DNA of 64,000 nucleotides from Blasia pusilla (lineage: Eukaryota; Marchantiophyta; Marchantiopsida; Blasiales): NCBI GenBank assembly GCA_050084515.1, contig CM114275.1, positions 744,001 to 808,000 on the forward strand, given 5' to 3'. A program made the position numbers and the translations under genes. The notes beneath the pieces are model-generated. The model saw only the letters and a list, made by a program, of their open reading frames with translations, ran no database searches and was not told where the DNA came from. Below, piece after piece: positions 48,534-61,777 of this stretch; position 1 is the first letter of the stretch, and each line of letters starts with the position of its first letter.

Positions 48534-48977
48534 TTAAATTAAGTTGTGAATTGAGAAAGCCCCCTCACACATGGCAGTGATAACACATTGGATCCTTGCA
48601 ACATTAGTCAAAACAAACAAGTTAGCAAACTTACATGGTAAAGTAGGGCTCCAACTCACCATTTCGCATAAATCCCTAAAATTAGTAATTTTCCACTTGC
48701 TCGTAGCCATCAACTTGAATAATTGAATTTTTTTCTTAACAACAACATCATTTATGACAGAGGTTTGCAAGTGTCCCCTTAATGGTAACTCACACTCAAA
48801 ATGTGCACATAAGTCTTCCAAGTCAAGAGGGCATGTCCAACGGTTCAAAATCCTCATTGTATCAATCTTATTGTTATCCCTAAATCTTTCTTGCAATGCT
48901 AAGCAAACACTTTCTCCATATGACTTTTGATTTAAGAGACCGGCTTCCAAATCCTTGCTTGTGTGGTCTCTCAACAT
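48534..48977 (-). pseudogene. hAT transposase C-terminal fragment
   Basis: The frame reads FECELPLRGHLQTSVINDVV, FKLMATSKWKITNFRDLCEM, VSWSPTLPCKFANLFVLTNV and IQCVITAMCEGAFSIHNLI. This parallels the piece at 26,556-26,830 residue by residue (for example FGAQLPLRGELQPTIINSIL and VARVQCVSIAICERAFSIQNMI). The N-terminal half of the transposase is not seen here. Confidence 0.8.
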
Positions 48978-49014
48978 ATCTATGTTACGAAACTTACTAC
49001 CTCCAAGATTGCAT

Positions 49015-49302
49015 GTGGACCAAGTCCGTGTCGTGGACTTACGTCCGTCCTAATGGATTGCAAGAGGTGGGCCCCATACTTTGAGCTCATGATGGAATGC
49101 ATGGCAAGGGCGGGTGGGGCAATAAGAAGGAAGTGAATGTACGTGGGGGTGGGAGAAAAAAAGAAAAAAATACAGAATTCGGAGGCAAGTGGGAGGAATG
49201 AGAAAGAGGGTAGAAGTGGGGCCCACATGGACAAGTCCTTCCATAGGAAAAATATAAGTCCATAGACATGGACATGTTCGCAGACACGGACTTTGTCCAC
49301 GC
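49015..49302. mobile_element. Inverted-repeat element, MITE-like
   Basis: The left arm gtggaccaagtccgtgtcgtggac (from 49,015) is close to the reverse complement of the right arm (cagacacggactttgtccac, ending near 49,300), enclosing about 240 bp. The interior has no gene. A related motif (gtcatggacatagactttgtc) occurs at 38,955. Target-site duplications could not be assigned. Confidence 0.45.
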
Positions 49303-51019
49303 GTGACCTTGGGATAGTTAGAAAAAAATTAAAAGATCCGATGCAAGAATTAGATAATTCAAACGAGACATCTTTGAAAATGGAAATTTGACTTGAAATA
49401 TATTTGGTTGGATATTTTCGGTAAACCCACAAAATTTGAGAATTATCATTCCCTTAAGAATCATCAACTCGCCGTTTCTCGTGGTTCTTCTCACTTCGTT
49501 GTTACTACTTATTTTGTATAGTGCATCTTGGTGACATTACAATGTGCACAAGCATTCGTGTTTATATGTCGAGCCAAAGTGGTTGGTGACCATTTATATT
49601 ATCCTCCATTCTTATCTGACCAACCATAAGTATTTGTATAAAATTTGTTTCAAGCTATTAATCTTGTAGCTTGTTGAGTTGGTTTTTGTGTTAGCTTGTT
49701 GCCATTTTTCTTATTGTATGCTAGATGCATTCCTTTCTGCGCCTCTTGCCTCCTTCCCTCCATGGGATGTTACCTTTCTTTGTTCTCTTTTGAGATCTTT
49801 TTCCACAATAAAGTGGATTTTGATACGGGTTGAGTTAAACAACTTCATCTTGCTCAAAGTAGATTTGGATACCTACTCTCTTTCCCACGCCACTCTAGAA
49901 AGGTTGTATCTAACAGGTATGCCATCGTAGATTGCTTGTAATCTAGGGTAGATTGCTTGTAATCTAGGGTTCCAAATGCACATCAATCTCATATGGTGAG
50001 GTGACCCTTGCAATAACCATTAGATATGCGCCTCCAATGGTAGTTTAGAATTGCTCAAAACGCTCCTAACCTTGAATAAAATACATCTAATCAGTTGTTA
50101 TCCAAACCTCTCTTCTCTCCCCGTACCATACAAGACATGTAGTTGTGAATAGGCCACATGGGTGTTGTATCATCTCATAGGTTGGCACACATGAGAACCT
50201 CGAAACTGCTAGGAAGTAGATTTACAAATGCATCTTAGACTTCCTTGACATTTCCCCAATTAGGATGAGTTATTTCAGGTCTCGTGGGTGGCCGCAGGCT
50301 TCACTTACAACCAAAATTTTCGTGACACTCGAGTGGCTCTTGAGGCGCGTTTCTTTCCTCACCAAACTTCCAATGCATCGTTGTTGTCATATATTCATGT
50401 GTAGAACCTTTGGGACATCGGGATCATCCAAAATTACTTGTCTAGTTCTGTGAGCAACAGAAGTAGACGAGAAGATCTTCCGCTTGATTGGCAATCCATA
50501 TTATACCTCATCAATCGTGACACGGGATTCTAACAGCTCGGGGTATACTTTCTCAATCGGTCTACTCATGAGAGCACCATAGAGTAGCCCTATTAAACTC
50601 ACTGAGCTAGATACGATCATACTCATGTATGGGTAGTGTACAAGAGGATTTGCTTTCTTTCCTATAGAAATGTGTTCATGTCATGCAATATTCATAAACA
50701 AGGTTAGATGATAGGAGAGAAGGTTTCCATTGGTTCAAGGACTATGGTTGGTGCTTACTGTGATTCATCTACATCATGGGAAGTGTAATTTCACCTCTAC
50801 GTACACAAGGTGAGTCCATCCTTCGCACGAAATGATTTTGAGTGGTAATTTAGATCTGGGACAACCCGTTTTGATTACCAGTCTTGCAAGAGCATTTCTG
50901 GCATGCCACACGAATTTGTAAACTAGTTTTGGGCATCTGTAAAATGGGGCACTTTTAGGACACAGATACGCTCTAAAGAACCAAGCGCATCATGAGCTTG
51001 CTTCAGACGTACCTCAATT
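49303..51019. other. No recognised gene
   Basis: This stretch has short frames only and contains the 21-bp tandem pair at 49,928-49,969. The last part is presumably the 3' flank of EXO1. Confidence 0.5.
49928..49969. repeat. Tandem repeat, 21 bp twice
   Basis: The unit tagattgcttgtaatctaggg is repeated without change. Each unit can itself fold (gatt...aatc). Confidence 0.92.
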
Positions 51020-54000
51020 CTAATCAAACAGTTTGGGAGCAGAAACTGGCTTGAAAAATTTAAGAATTCCTCCTGTTTCAGACTTTGCTTGAGGAGAGAT
51101 AAAACTTTCTGCTCTGGGCCTCTTACCAACAGACTTCCTCGGCTTGGCCGTGTCGTTCTTCTTATGAAGCTTTCCTGCATGCTCTTGTGAAGGGAAACGT
51201 TGCAAGTGCGAGGCAGGTGACTTGACATCTGTCTCGTAGATACCTAGCGGCTCCCGATTTATGTCCATCTCAACCAACACCGACGTGGTGGGCGTGGTTT
51301 CTCCATCCCTGGAGCCAACAGAAACGTCGAAATGACTTGCAGTCTGAGGATCAAGCATTTCAGGAGCTCGTAATCCGTCATCTGAGGTTCTCGTACCAGC
51401 ATCATCTACCTCGTCCCATACAAGACGAGACACGGCAAGAAAGTCAGGTCGCGGCGGTGAAACTTGCGAGACACCCTGAGACCCATCCGCTGGAACCTCT
51501 GTCAAGGAGGTCAAAGTCGACTCGTCAGTAGAGGGAGAAGAAGCGACAATTGATGTGTCCTCGAAATCCTTCAAAGCTCCTGGTTGTTTGTCCTTCTCGA
51601 TTCCGACTCCGAATTCCTGCAGGGATTCCATTTGTCTCTCCATGATCTTCCGCTTGAAAGGATTGTTGCGACGTAATTCTGTTCGTACCTCGACGCTGGC
51701 TTGGGAGGAGATTAGCTGTCCACGTTTTTTCTGTCCAGAACTCATACCTTGTGTCATCTCCAGCTGAAACTGAGTTACGGCTCTTCTATCCAACTCAAAA
51801 GATGCGTTGATCTCGCATTCCGTTGGCTCGGTTTCTGGAACAGAAGTGTCATACGAGGATAATCAATTAGCCAAATCATGTAACCTACCAATTACCATGG
51901 AAGGTATGCGAGCCAGCTCCCAGGTAGATCTGCCCCGACCAGTTCTACAAGATCTACCTGGACAATCTTAGGGATTGTGGAGTATAGAGTTCATCTTGGT
52001 GCTGCAATGAATTCCAAGCAAGTACCCCGGTAGTGGATCGAAGCTTCATTCGCTTCTTCCAAGTGTGCAGGATTTTGTACCTAGCCCCATTGTTTTCTTT
52101 TTATGTTTCAGAGGAATACTCCTGTCCTGAACTAGTACTTCCAGTCACCTTCCGAAAGGAGTCCCTGAAGGGAAGGTCTTGAAGCCCACTCTCCCACCCA
52201 ACCCAGTTAGAAGAAGACGGTCTGAAGGGAACGTAGATAGACAGCGAGAGATCAAGCTTTATATCGAGGGTCAGAGAGCTTACCATCTGGAGCAAGAACT
52301 TGTGGCTGTCGACGAGCCCTTCTTTTTATAAGGCCCTTCTCGTCCATTAGCGTTCCTAGGAGCTCCTCCTCTGTCCCGCACCAGAAGTCAGTCTGCAAAT
52401 TTTTGGACAAGCTGGACAGTTAGCTCGAAATCGGGCAGGTGGCAAAGCACTATCTACCATATTCTTTCAGCTATCCTCTGAACATGGACTAATTTGCGAG
52501 ACTGGCAGGCTATGGGCAGACATATCCTCTGTAGATAAACGAAATCAACTGCGTCAAGAAGAATGATTTTAAGGCCAAACCTCTGGCTTCGTGACCTTCA
52601 TGGGTTCCTTCCTCCCACCGAAAAAGGAGGAGGTGGGTGCTTTACTCGCTGTGACTGTGTCGAATGCACACACCGACTTGGTGAGCCCGACGGGATCCTT
52701 CCTACCACCAAAAAATTCGGTGGATGCATTCGTTGACGGAGCTGTGTCGAAAGCACACATAGTGATCGGATCAAGCCTTCCCTCTGCAATTGCTTTAGCT
52801 CTCGACTCGGGCAAGTCTCTGTTGATTGACTGGTGAAGGATAACTCTTTTCAAAATGTTACACTGCGAGGACCAGCTAGCACTCCAATACATGACAGAAC
52901 AGTATCAAGTAAAACAATCTCTTCCAAATCGCAGTGCCTCTAATTCACTCTCTGATTATCTTTATGCCTACAGTCAAGAAGAGTTTAGCTCGTCGGATTT
53001 TGGATACGGTCCAAGAAACTCGGTATCACCCTCAAATTCGTCGAGTAATTCTGCTGGTATGGGATTCAGGAACATTAAACGTTTCTTCTCACGGTCATAC
53101 CTGCCAGTTACACGAGATATGAGAAGTTCTGTCAGATGAAGACTAGCTGGGAATTCTTGAATTGGCCAATTATCAACGTGGGATGAAGCTGAATTTGAAA
53201 TCTACATCTAGACGACTCGGAGACTGAAAAATGAGAAAAAAACTCCTCAGTCAACGAGTCACAAACATTCCTTCTCAAATGATTGTGGATACCGTGTTGA
53301 TTATTCATGTCCACTCCGCAGTGTCTACCACAGTGAGAAACCAAACATTTCTTAGGACATAAATGCTGTGGCTTACACTCTAGCATGATTAAAGATGGCC
53401 TTCGCACGCCAGAACTCGGCCTCATATCCTTCAGGAAAGGTTGTAGGTTTCTCGAACTTCAGTCTTGACAAGACCTGAGCTCAGTGAAGATCACGGGTTA
53501 GGCATACCCAAAATCCTACTCGGCATCTTCCATGCATAGAAATACTATCAGCTCTAGAAGTCTCTCACGTGAGTCCTGTCCGGCAGTCTCTGGGACTCAA
53601 CTGTAGAGCAAAATTTCATGCGCATGTACTATGCCTTTTCCGATGGAATAGCACTGTGCGAGTAAAGATATAAACGTGAGCTGGGAAGGTACCCGGGTGA
53701 CGTTGCGATACTTAGTCAAGAGTGCATGTGCTCGCTTTACTCCGATACCAGGTATTGATGGCAGGAAATCACAACCAGCCATTACACACATTGCTGCACA
53801 AAACAGGCCTCCGACTCATTATGCAGTTCACTACAGTAGTGGAAGACTGAAGGGCACAAAGTGTCTGTCTCTCCTTTCCTTACAAAAGCCTATGGAACTT
53901 AAGCCCACCCTTAGGGCTTTCAGTCTGCGGGCATCCAAGATGCTTACAGAGAAAAAGATCCTGAGTGAAGTTGCGGAATGATAGGAGGCCCTTTGCAGGA

Positions 54001-56171
54001 GGTGTGGCAGATCCTAGAACTTTTTGAAGGTCAATCTCCTCGCAGCTCCCGTACCGATCCATCTTGAACAGCACCTACATCATCTTCCAGATCATAAATG
54101 CGTGAGTACTAGACTGAGGATAACGCTGAATTGGAGCTTACCAGGTATTCCTCTATTACATGAGAGATGATTTAATCCTTGGTCTTTGTGTTTTATTCCA
54201 GGGCATCTTTGAATGCTATGGAGGGTTAAAATGGTGGGGAGAGTGGTGTTGGAATCTCTGATCTCCCAGAACATTTTATATGAGCCTAAAAGTCAACCAT
54301 TGCTGTGATAAACTGTGAGAAGAAGAGCATTCACTCACCGCCTTGCAACCATAAGCAAGCAGATCACTGTCCTCACTTATTACGGCAGCAAACCCTCCCT
54401 TCTTATGAGGCAGTCGGGCAAGATGTGCAATTTGGGCATCCGCTTCATACGGTGCGACTACAAACTCGACTGCCTCCAGTTTTAGAACCTGAAGACCACT
54501 ACATTGCTTAACAATTAGTAGGAGTTCCAGCACGAGACTTGAACGGTACAAATCAAACAGCACTCGATGGATAAGGAGCAGCCCAAATGCCTTGCATACC
54601 CAAGGTGCAAAGAGTAGACAAGATGAAATCAAATCGGTTGAGATTATGCCATATTCGCAGACGTACCTTGATGAGCTCATAAGCCATCAATGGAGTTATT
54701 TCAACTGCTCTCTGCAAAAAACATTGGCGCAAACCATGTTTGAAGAAATGGACCATAGATATGTTTTTCATACTTTCTCGGCCAAAAAGACTTGAAAGCA
54801 AGCTACTAGCGAAAGAATCCCAGCAGAGTTCCGTAGTTAGCTTCATTTGTTTCGAAGTTACAAGCCCAGGAGAGAGGGTAGCCATTCTGTGAGACATCAA
54901 GCAGCTTTCTGGCCCGCACTGTCCTTGACAGGTGTGGTAAGATGGAATCAGGATCTACTTGCATGCAGTCATCCCACTCCTTTGGTAATACACTGCAACC
55001 AAATTCTGAGATAATCCCGTAATGTAAGAGTGGAAGGCTGCAAGGGAGTACGGAATTGACTGGTGCATACTCCATGTAAATTCAGTCCACGTGAATACAA
55101 AGAAGCCTACCTGATAAAATTCTTGTGCCCTCAGGGTGTCTCCCTCAGCGAGTTTCTTCTGACCTTGCTCCAAATTGGCTTCTCTTCGTCTGCACAATGT
55201 AGAATCCTGGGATTCAGAATCTAGCCATTTTAGGGAATTAGCTGGCCAACGGAAGGCTACGAAGATTAGCAGAGGGAAAAAAGGGAGAATATACACAGTA
55301 TGATACAAAATACTGTTTCAAGGATCTCCGGAAATTCGATGGGAGACACGTAGGTCCCTTCTCAAATCTTTTCAAGTATCAAAGGCGCGAGACATGTGGG
55401 GATTAGAGGATCAAGCTAGTGGGCAGATGACATTTCTTCACCAATAAAGAACGACTGCCGTGCACTCTTGTCACCCAGCCACAAACTCCCGAGCTAGAAA
55501 AATGCTCACTTTTGGCGATCTTGTTCCGTCAAAGCCTTCAAAGGAAGTCGACCACCATCGAACACCACAACTGGAGTTACGTTGTTATACTGCAACATCT
55601 TGATCCGGTGCATGCAGTACGAGACATACATAGGCAGCCCAGCTCCCTTCTGTCGAGTTTCACCCTGGAGCTGCATGCTACACGCATATGCTGCACATAA
55701 TGACCAAGAAGAAGTGAGCTCACGTGTTTGGTCAACTCTATTCAGGTATGTAGCAGTGCACAAGTAAATCCACAGTGTAATTCAATTCTGGATATCACCG
55801 TTCTAATCTCCAACAAGAAGGCTAACATACAGAAACAGTGGGGAGAAATCTGGATATGAAGGTGGAGAGATGGAGTTCAGACCTCCTTTATGAAGCCACG
55901 AATATGCATCGATTCCAACCTGTAAGTATCAGCCAAAACATCCGGACACGTTCAGTCTCAGTAGCGGCATCTTAAACGTGTCCAGTCTGAAGACAGGCTG
56001 GTGACTTTGGATGTCATGGCCCTCAACACTGACAATTAAATTTTCTGTCAACCATTCTACTTTCGTCTCGCCGAATGTGGCAGGGGTACTCACTCGTTGT
56101 CCGGCATACTTCTTCACGTGCACTGGTTCCGCATAGGGTTTCAAAGTCGGAAGCAAACCTTGTATCCCCAT
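51020..56171 (-). CDS. EXO1: Exonuclease 1 (XPG/FEN1 family)
   Basis: Thirteen coding exons on the minus strand join in frame: 56,171-56,094; 55,919-55,883; 55,690-55,510; 55,189-55,111; 54,711-54,667; 54,488-54,339; 54,074-53,948; 53,793-53,693; 53,474-53,377; 53,100-53,008; 52,818-52,581; 52,392-52,284; 51,834-51,020. The product is 716 residues, a usual plant length. It starts [12 protein letters not shown], the XPG N-domain with the free Gly2 that these nucleases need. The metal-binding acids are present: Asp30 (VGIDAYSW), Asp83 (VVFDGG), Glu155 and Asp157 ([10 protein letters not shown]), Asp180 and Asp182 ([11 protein letters not shown]) and Asp241 ([11 protein letters not shown]). The helix-hairpin-helix [11 protein letters not shown] follows. 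The C-terminal third is disordered and basic. The enzyme cuts DNA 5' to 3' in mismatch repair, resection and telomere processing. Two splice sites are less standard (donor CC|GTATCC after exon 10 and PEG|GTTTGG after exon 11). No disabling change is seen. Confidence 0.93.
52581..52818 (-). other. EXO1 exon 11 with an internal duplication
   Basis: This exon encodes two similar modules of about 28 residues. The first has [20 protein letters not shown] and the second [21 protein letters not shown], each followed by D/E-P and a T-K ending. The DNA also repeats. The duplicated module lies in the linker after the nuclease domain. Confidence 0.8.
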
Positions 56172-57432
56172 TTTTCAACGGAACCGAGATTATTCACCTC
56201 AAGCATCTCATGAAGCCTTGTTACGAGTCTGAACCAACTTTTAGAGAACCCATTCCTCTGCCCAAAAGCGCTCAGGTCCTCTGGACGCCACTCCAATCCG
56301 ATGGTCCTCGTGTTTGCTGCTTCCCATCTGTCACGAGGCACCACTCTCTTGTAAGTCTCATATCTAAAGTTTTGGCTACTATTTCCGAGGTCTCTTGAGG
56401 CAGCGCTATCAGCAAAATGACTCATCACATTGAAGAGGTCGTACCGGACTTACGGGCTAAAGTACTTCAATCAGCATCCCTCTCTAAAATTTCCGCTTGG
56501 AGTTAGATAACTGAATTCTCAGTTGCGAGCACATTACTGAAAAGCTCGACTTTTCGCTGCCATAATTTCGGATGGTTGTCCCCCATACCCCTTGCTGATT
56601 ACCATCAGTTCCAAATTAGGACAGTTCTGAAGTTCTCTGATATAGAATCGTGTTTAGAGTCGCAGCCTGTCCCTGAATGCTCCGGGAAGATAATCTGAAC
56701 GCTTGGGGGAATCTCTGAAATCCCATGCTTCCACAGAATTGTCCCCGGAAGTCCAAAGACACTAGTGTGTGTCCTGATCACAGAAACTGAAGCACCAATT
56801 CTTTGTTTCTCCCCGTGACCCTGAAGCTGCTGTCAATGGCAGGAGCTTCCCGACTTGCCAACGACATCCATTATCAATCCCTGCCCTGCCCCGCTCCCGG
56901 ATCCACATTGTTTAAAGTACAGCATTGCAGCTTCGGTATTGTGGGCAGACAGGCGTCGAACTCATGTCCCCTTCTCCCAAGATTGAGAGTCACAGCAGTG
57001 TTACAGACGCCTAACCCTCACAATTAGCCTTCCAGTATTCTTGACCGCCATTCATCCCTCCCTCCACTTTGGGCCTCGTACACAGACACTGAGTCCCACG
57101 AGCAGACTACTCCTCAGTGCCGGCCCTCCGGCTCTCGTCTGCTACCGCCCCAGGAACTCCGACGTCGCTGAGCAAGAGCTCCGGGAGCCCGAGACTCCGA
57201 GACGTCGCAAGGAGCTCGGGGTCGGCAGAGCGTTGCGGGGAACGAGCTCCGAGGTGTGGGTTCGGAGTAGTAGGTTCGGCGGATGGGTAACGGAGGTTCG
57301 AAATGGAGGGAAATGCGTCGGGATGGGCCAAGTGGGCCACGTTTGAAATGGGGCTGAGATGAAGGAAAGGAGCGGGGAAGAGAGAGGCCGGAGAAGACGG
57401 GCCGAGCCGGGATGGGATGGGCTGGGCTTCAT
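56172..57432. other. Upstream region of EXO1, GC-rich near 57,050-57,430
   Basis: No protein family is visible. The GC-rich, CpG-rich block 57,060-57,430 has frames open on both strands, which is a composition effect. It could hold the EXO1 promoter and leader, but no TATA box was identified with confidence. Confidence 0.45.
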
Positions 57433-59230
57433 GGAAAGCTAGACTGTTGCCAGTCTCTTGAGGTGCAGGTGGCGTGGATGAACCACGTCGATATTTTTCA
57501 TCCCAGGTCCGAGGGGAAGGAGAAGGGAATTGATATCACTCATGAATTTTATAATTTATGATAATTCTAAATTAGTTTTGAAAACATAATCTTGAATTTT
57601 TTTGAAAAATATAATTTAAATTAATAAAATTAAAATTTAAAAATAAATCATTTCTGATCGTAGGAATTTTTGCTTCTCAATGCAATAAACCAGGAAAATG
57701 TAGACTTCAAGGTTAGTAAATTGAATCATTATCCTTAAGAAATAAAATCTTTACTTCTCCATATAAATCCATGACTTAGGTACTTATGCTATTTACATGT
57801 ATATTTCTTGGTTTCAAAATAATGGAATCCTACAATAAATTTGTGTCATGAAATTTTTTTAGATCATTTATATAAATAAATTAGCAAAATATTTTCACTT
57901 TATGTTGAAGTTGAATCATATTATCTCCCAAATCCAAATCTAGAGGTATGCAATCCTCCACCACCTCCAATGACAAACCAATAAAAGCTTGTTAGCTACA
58001 AGATGTGGACACGACTTGTAGTTATCTTATTCTTACCTACAAGTAGAAGTTTTGTCAAATTTGATATGTATCTTAAATCATAAATCAATTGAATGTCTTC
58101 CCTTCAAGAATAGATCAACTATCCTAAATAATGCGAAAACTAAACCTACACGGTCTTAACACCATATAATTCCTAAAAGAAGATTGCACAAAAATGCCTG
58201 CTTTGCTTCATCAAGACCCAAAATATGCAAAATGTTGTTAATAAAAGAAATAATAACTTTACATACTAGTAATATGGAGTTAATGCAATGTACTAGGTTG
58301 AATGGATGGAATTGAAAACGCTAACACAATGACCTTTGTGAATAGCTAAGTTTATGGTGCTCATGCTTGTGCTAGCAAGGAGTCACGAAACAGTTGGTAT
58401 GATCCATCAAAGTTGGAACCTAATCTAGCTACTCGCGAAACCAACAGCGATTTTAGTACAATTGGTTGGATCTGAAAACTTGTATTATTGTAAAAAATGG
58501 TTGTATGAAAGCCTTTGATGATTTAGATCTCCCTTTTGGATTTTCACAATTGAATTAGAAATCATCAAAATATTTTCATTATAAAGTTTTTACTCCACTC
58601 GAGGAGTCCCATTGGGTTTGAAAACGCTGAGACATCCTTTCCCCATCCTTGTGCATATTCTTGAAAATTTTGAGGCATTTTGGAGAATCCTAGATTATGG
58701 GGAATTTAACATTTGAGTTCCGTTTGGAGTGTTCACTTTTGTGACAAAAGACGCTTTCACCGCGGAATAGCCCTTACTTTTTTAGGAATGCACACTTGCA
58801 CAATTTCAAGTTCTAGTAAATTATTAAGATCATGTAATTTGCATCCTAGAATAAATTAGATCATATTTTTCTTAATTATTATTACATTGTCCCACTTTAT
58901 AGTAGTATTTTCCATTGAAAAATAAGAGTGCACTCCTTTTTCTTACATGCATGCCCTAAAAGATTTTCAAGATTTTTGAAAGATGGTGGTGGTGAAGTTG
59001 GAGCTTTTGAATATCTTATATATTCTTGAATATGATTTTCCACAACTATTTGAAAGATGTATCGATTCATTAGGATTAGATGTTTTCATATCATTACGAC
59101 CCTTATAGATACTCTTTTTTTTTTTTTTCTCACCATCTAGGCTATCCAGATGTCCTCACATGTGTTTATTAATTATTTTCTCTCCCCACCCCTCTCAAAG
59201 GGCCACACACTTCAATTGGACTTTCCCCAA
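57433..59230. other. AT-rich stretch without gene
   Basis: From 57,530 the sequence is strongly AT-rich with no open frame over about 60 codons and no recognised repeat. It ends at a Helitron-type end at 59,231. Confidence 0.65.
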
Positions 59231-59363
59231 TCTATACTATTAAGAGAGGATGGGTTTACAAAATCCCTCATCTTGATGATGACACTTATCCTTTGAAGAT
59301 TCCTCTCATGTTGACATGTGTCATTTTCAAAAATTAAGTTAAAAGAAGAGAGCTAAGTTAACG
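59231..59363 (+). mobile_element. Helitron 5'-end fragment
   Basis: It starts TCTATACTATTAAGAGAGGATGGGTTTAC after an A and follows the element at 37,969 for about 130 bp (both share acatgtgtcatttt- and aagttaa-type blocks). The 3' hairpin and CTAG end are missing. Confidence 0.65.
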
Positions 59364-61777
59364 GGTGAGAATAATGCATAGCATGAGCACCTTAACAATG
59401 AAGAGACTTTTAATGCTAAAAAATAAGGCCCTCCCTCACTCTTTGAGAAGTAGCTTTTGCTTTGAGAGTTTCAACTTAAAATGTGGATGACAGTTAAATG
59501 TTTTAAGATGGAATATTACCGGATTGTTGAAATACACAACTTGAATTTTTTTGGGATTATTCCATCAGAAATACCCCAGCACACCATTTTCCATGGTTGA
59601 AATTCTATATTAATGAATAGTTTTGTTACCGTTTGCCATTCATGCGTTTCCTATGAGAGTAAAGTCCACGGGCCCGAGGTCTATAAAACCATAAGGTAAG
59701 AGGACACTTTTAATATCTCTATAAATTTGTGATCTACCGACACTTCTGACATCTGGGTGAAGTAGCGACCACCTGTAACCCAAGCGGGGGAAGGTCAGTG
59801 AGGCGCAGGGTTCACCTGGTGGGCCGGCGACGGCATGTAGATGGCGCGTCCACCTGAAGCGTGGGGTCGCTGAGCGAAGTCCTATCGGAGGGTGGAGCTT
59901 CGCCAGAGATGCTGCAGAGGGTAAAGCGTGAGGCGGGCGACCGAGCAGCGATTATACCTCTCGCCTTCCGCAGTCAGGGGATAGCGCGCCTGAATGTCCA
60001 CTCTCCGTGAACCTGCCACGGATCCATACTCTGCCACCACTGTCCGCTTTCCTTTTCTTACGCTCTTTCCTCTTCTTATGAAATCTTCTTACGCTCTTTC
60101 CTCTTCGTATGAATTTCTCTGGAATTTTCCGACTTCGACACTTTCCACTGGTATCACCCCTTTCGATCTGTCTTCTTTCGGATTGCGACATCTGCGAGTA
60201 AGCGGAGTGTAACAGGCAGTTCTATGAGTCTTTTCCTGCTAGGAGGAAACTCAAAGGAGAAAAAGGGTCAAGGCAACGAAGCTCTGTGTAGGGCTCGGGT
60301 GGCAAGGACTATTAGCAGTTACGATTTGTCCTCTTCTTTCGTTTGGTCGTAACAATGGGCAGAAACAAAGCCTGTCCGGAGCACAGAGCAGTGGCTGATG
60401 TTGGACTACCCCATCTATTAGAGCCGATGGGCGAAGAGTCTGCGCACTGCCAAAGGGGAAGATCGAGTCTCCGTTCTTTGATTGAGAGCTCGTGAAGTCT
60501 CAATCCGCGACTTTTTAGCAGCGCATGTAGAGCTTTTGGGATATTTCATGTCTTCGCAGATGTGCGAGCTGAGCTTAAACATGCCAGAGAGTAACACGAG
60601 ATGACGGCCTTATCTCGCATCATTGTTCCACCCCGTCTATCCAATTTCTGGCAAGCCAAGACAATGAGGGGAATGTTCGTCCACTTTCCGTGTGACTTCA
60701 CCTCGCTTGACTTGTCACAATTTTTTTTTCTCGTTATCACCATTACTCTTGAGATGAAGGAAACCGAATCAGATGGAGATTAGAATTCCCTGTGACACTG
60801 AAAAAGTGACCCGTACCATGAGGTATACATACGTGGATTCTGACCACATAGTAGGAGTTCTCATTTTTTTAATCTGAAAATAAATGATGGGGTTGTGTTC
60901 GGTTTTTAGAGACGCTATCATGTCGGCACGAGCAAGCGTGCAAGATATGGACGTGTGCATTTTGACAGATTTCTAATGCTGGAACGTCGCTGCCTTTTCT
61001 GGTTAGAGACGATACATGTCTCTGTAGCTGAACGCAGCTGTCTTCCACGGGGCAGAAACGGGTTTCGACATCTGATGTAGGAGTTCACGTCATAAGTGTG
61101 CAGCTCATCTGCATCTCCATTGTCAATATTTTCTGTGTGCGAGGTAAATTACATGGCCAATTTGAGCACAAAACACAGAATCGGTTAATAAAAACTACCT
61201 CCGTGTAGCGGGTTATTAAGAGGCGAAGTGCGCCGAACACTACGAGAAATGTCTACTGGAAAATGACCATCCACCTTTAACACCATAAACTACGGATGCA
61301 TTGGCTTGCAACTTTGCACAATTGAGGTAGGGTGAGGTTAATGACTGAAGACATTTCCTCCGACCTTTCAAATGGATATCGTGGCTTCAAGTTGAGTATT
61401 GATCGGGTTCAAATATCCTCAGAAACCAAATACAGAGAATAGTCTTGACTTACAATATGCAAGTGAACGCTTTATATTATTATGAACGACTTTGATATTA
61501 CATAATGGTCCACATTACTCTTCTCGAGACTTCAAACCCGTCTGCGATCGGTTTGATTTCTTATCGTTATAGCAGATTAGCTTCAAGTCTCCATGCATAT
61601 TTCTTATCCACAACCCGTTAGTTTTTTTTGAAACGGGTTGTCACACGTTTATTACAAGTCGTAGGCAAACATGAGTCTGAATGAAAGAGGACGGCCGTCC
61701 ACGAGAATACTCCGCGTTGCTAGGCCATCATCGGCTTCAACACTGAATATCTACCATGGTAATATCGCTGGTGGTAG
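59364..61777. other. No recognised gene
   Basis: A GC-rich patch at 59,760-59,950 and a pyrimidine-rich stretch at 60,040-60,180 are present, but frames there have no known motif. The last part is the 3' flank of the metallothionein gene. Confidence 0.5.
60057..60113. repeat. Direct repeat of 26 bp, two units
   Basis: The unit cttacgctctttcctcttc-tatgaa occurs at 60,057-60,082 and 60,088-60,113, with one base changed (t/g). Confidence 0.9.

Noticed and set aside
56940-57030. Possible tRNA-like segment
   Set aside because: No cloverleaf could be built and there is no conserved TTCGA loop in the right place.
57041-57432. Open frames on both strands in the GC-rich block as genes
   Set aside because: Opposite frames are open because stops are rare in GC-rich DNA; there is no motif.
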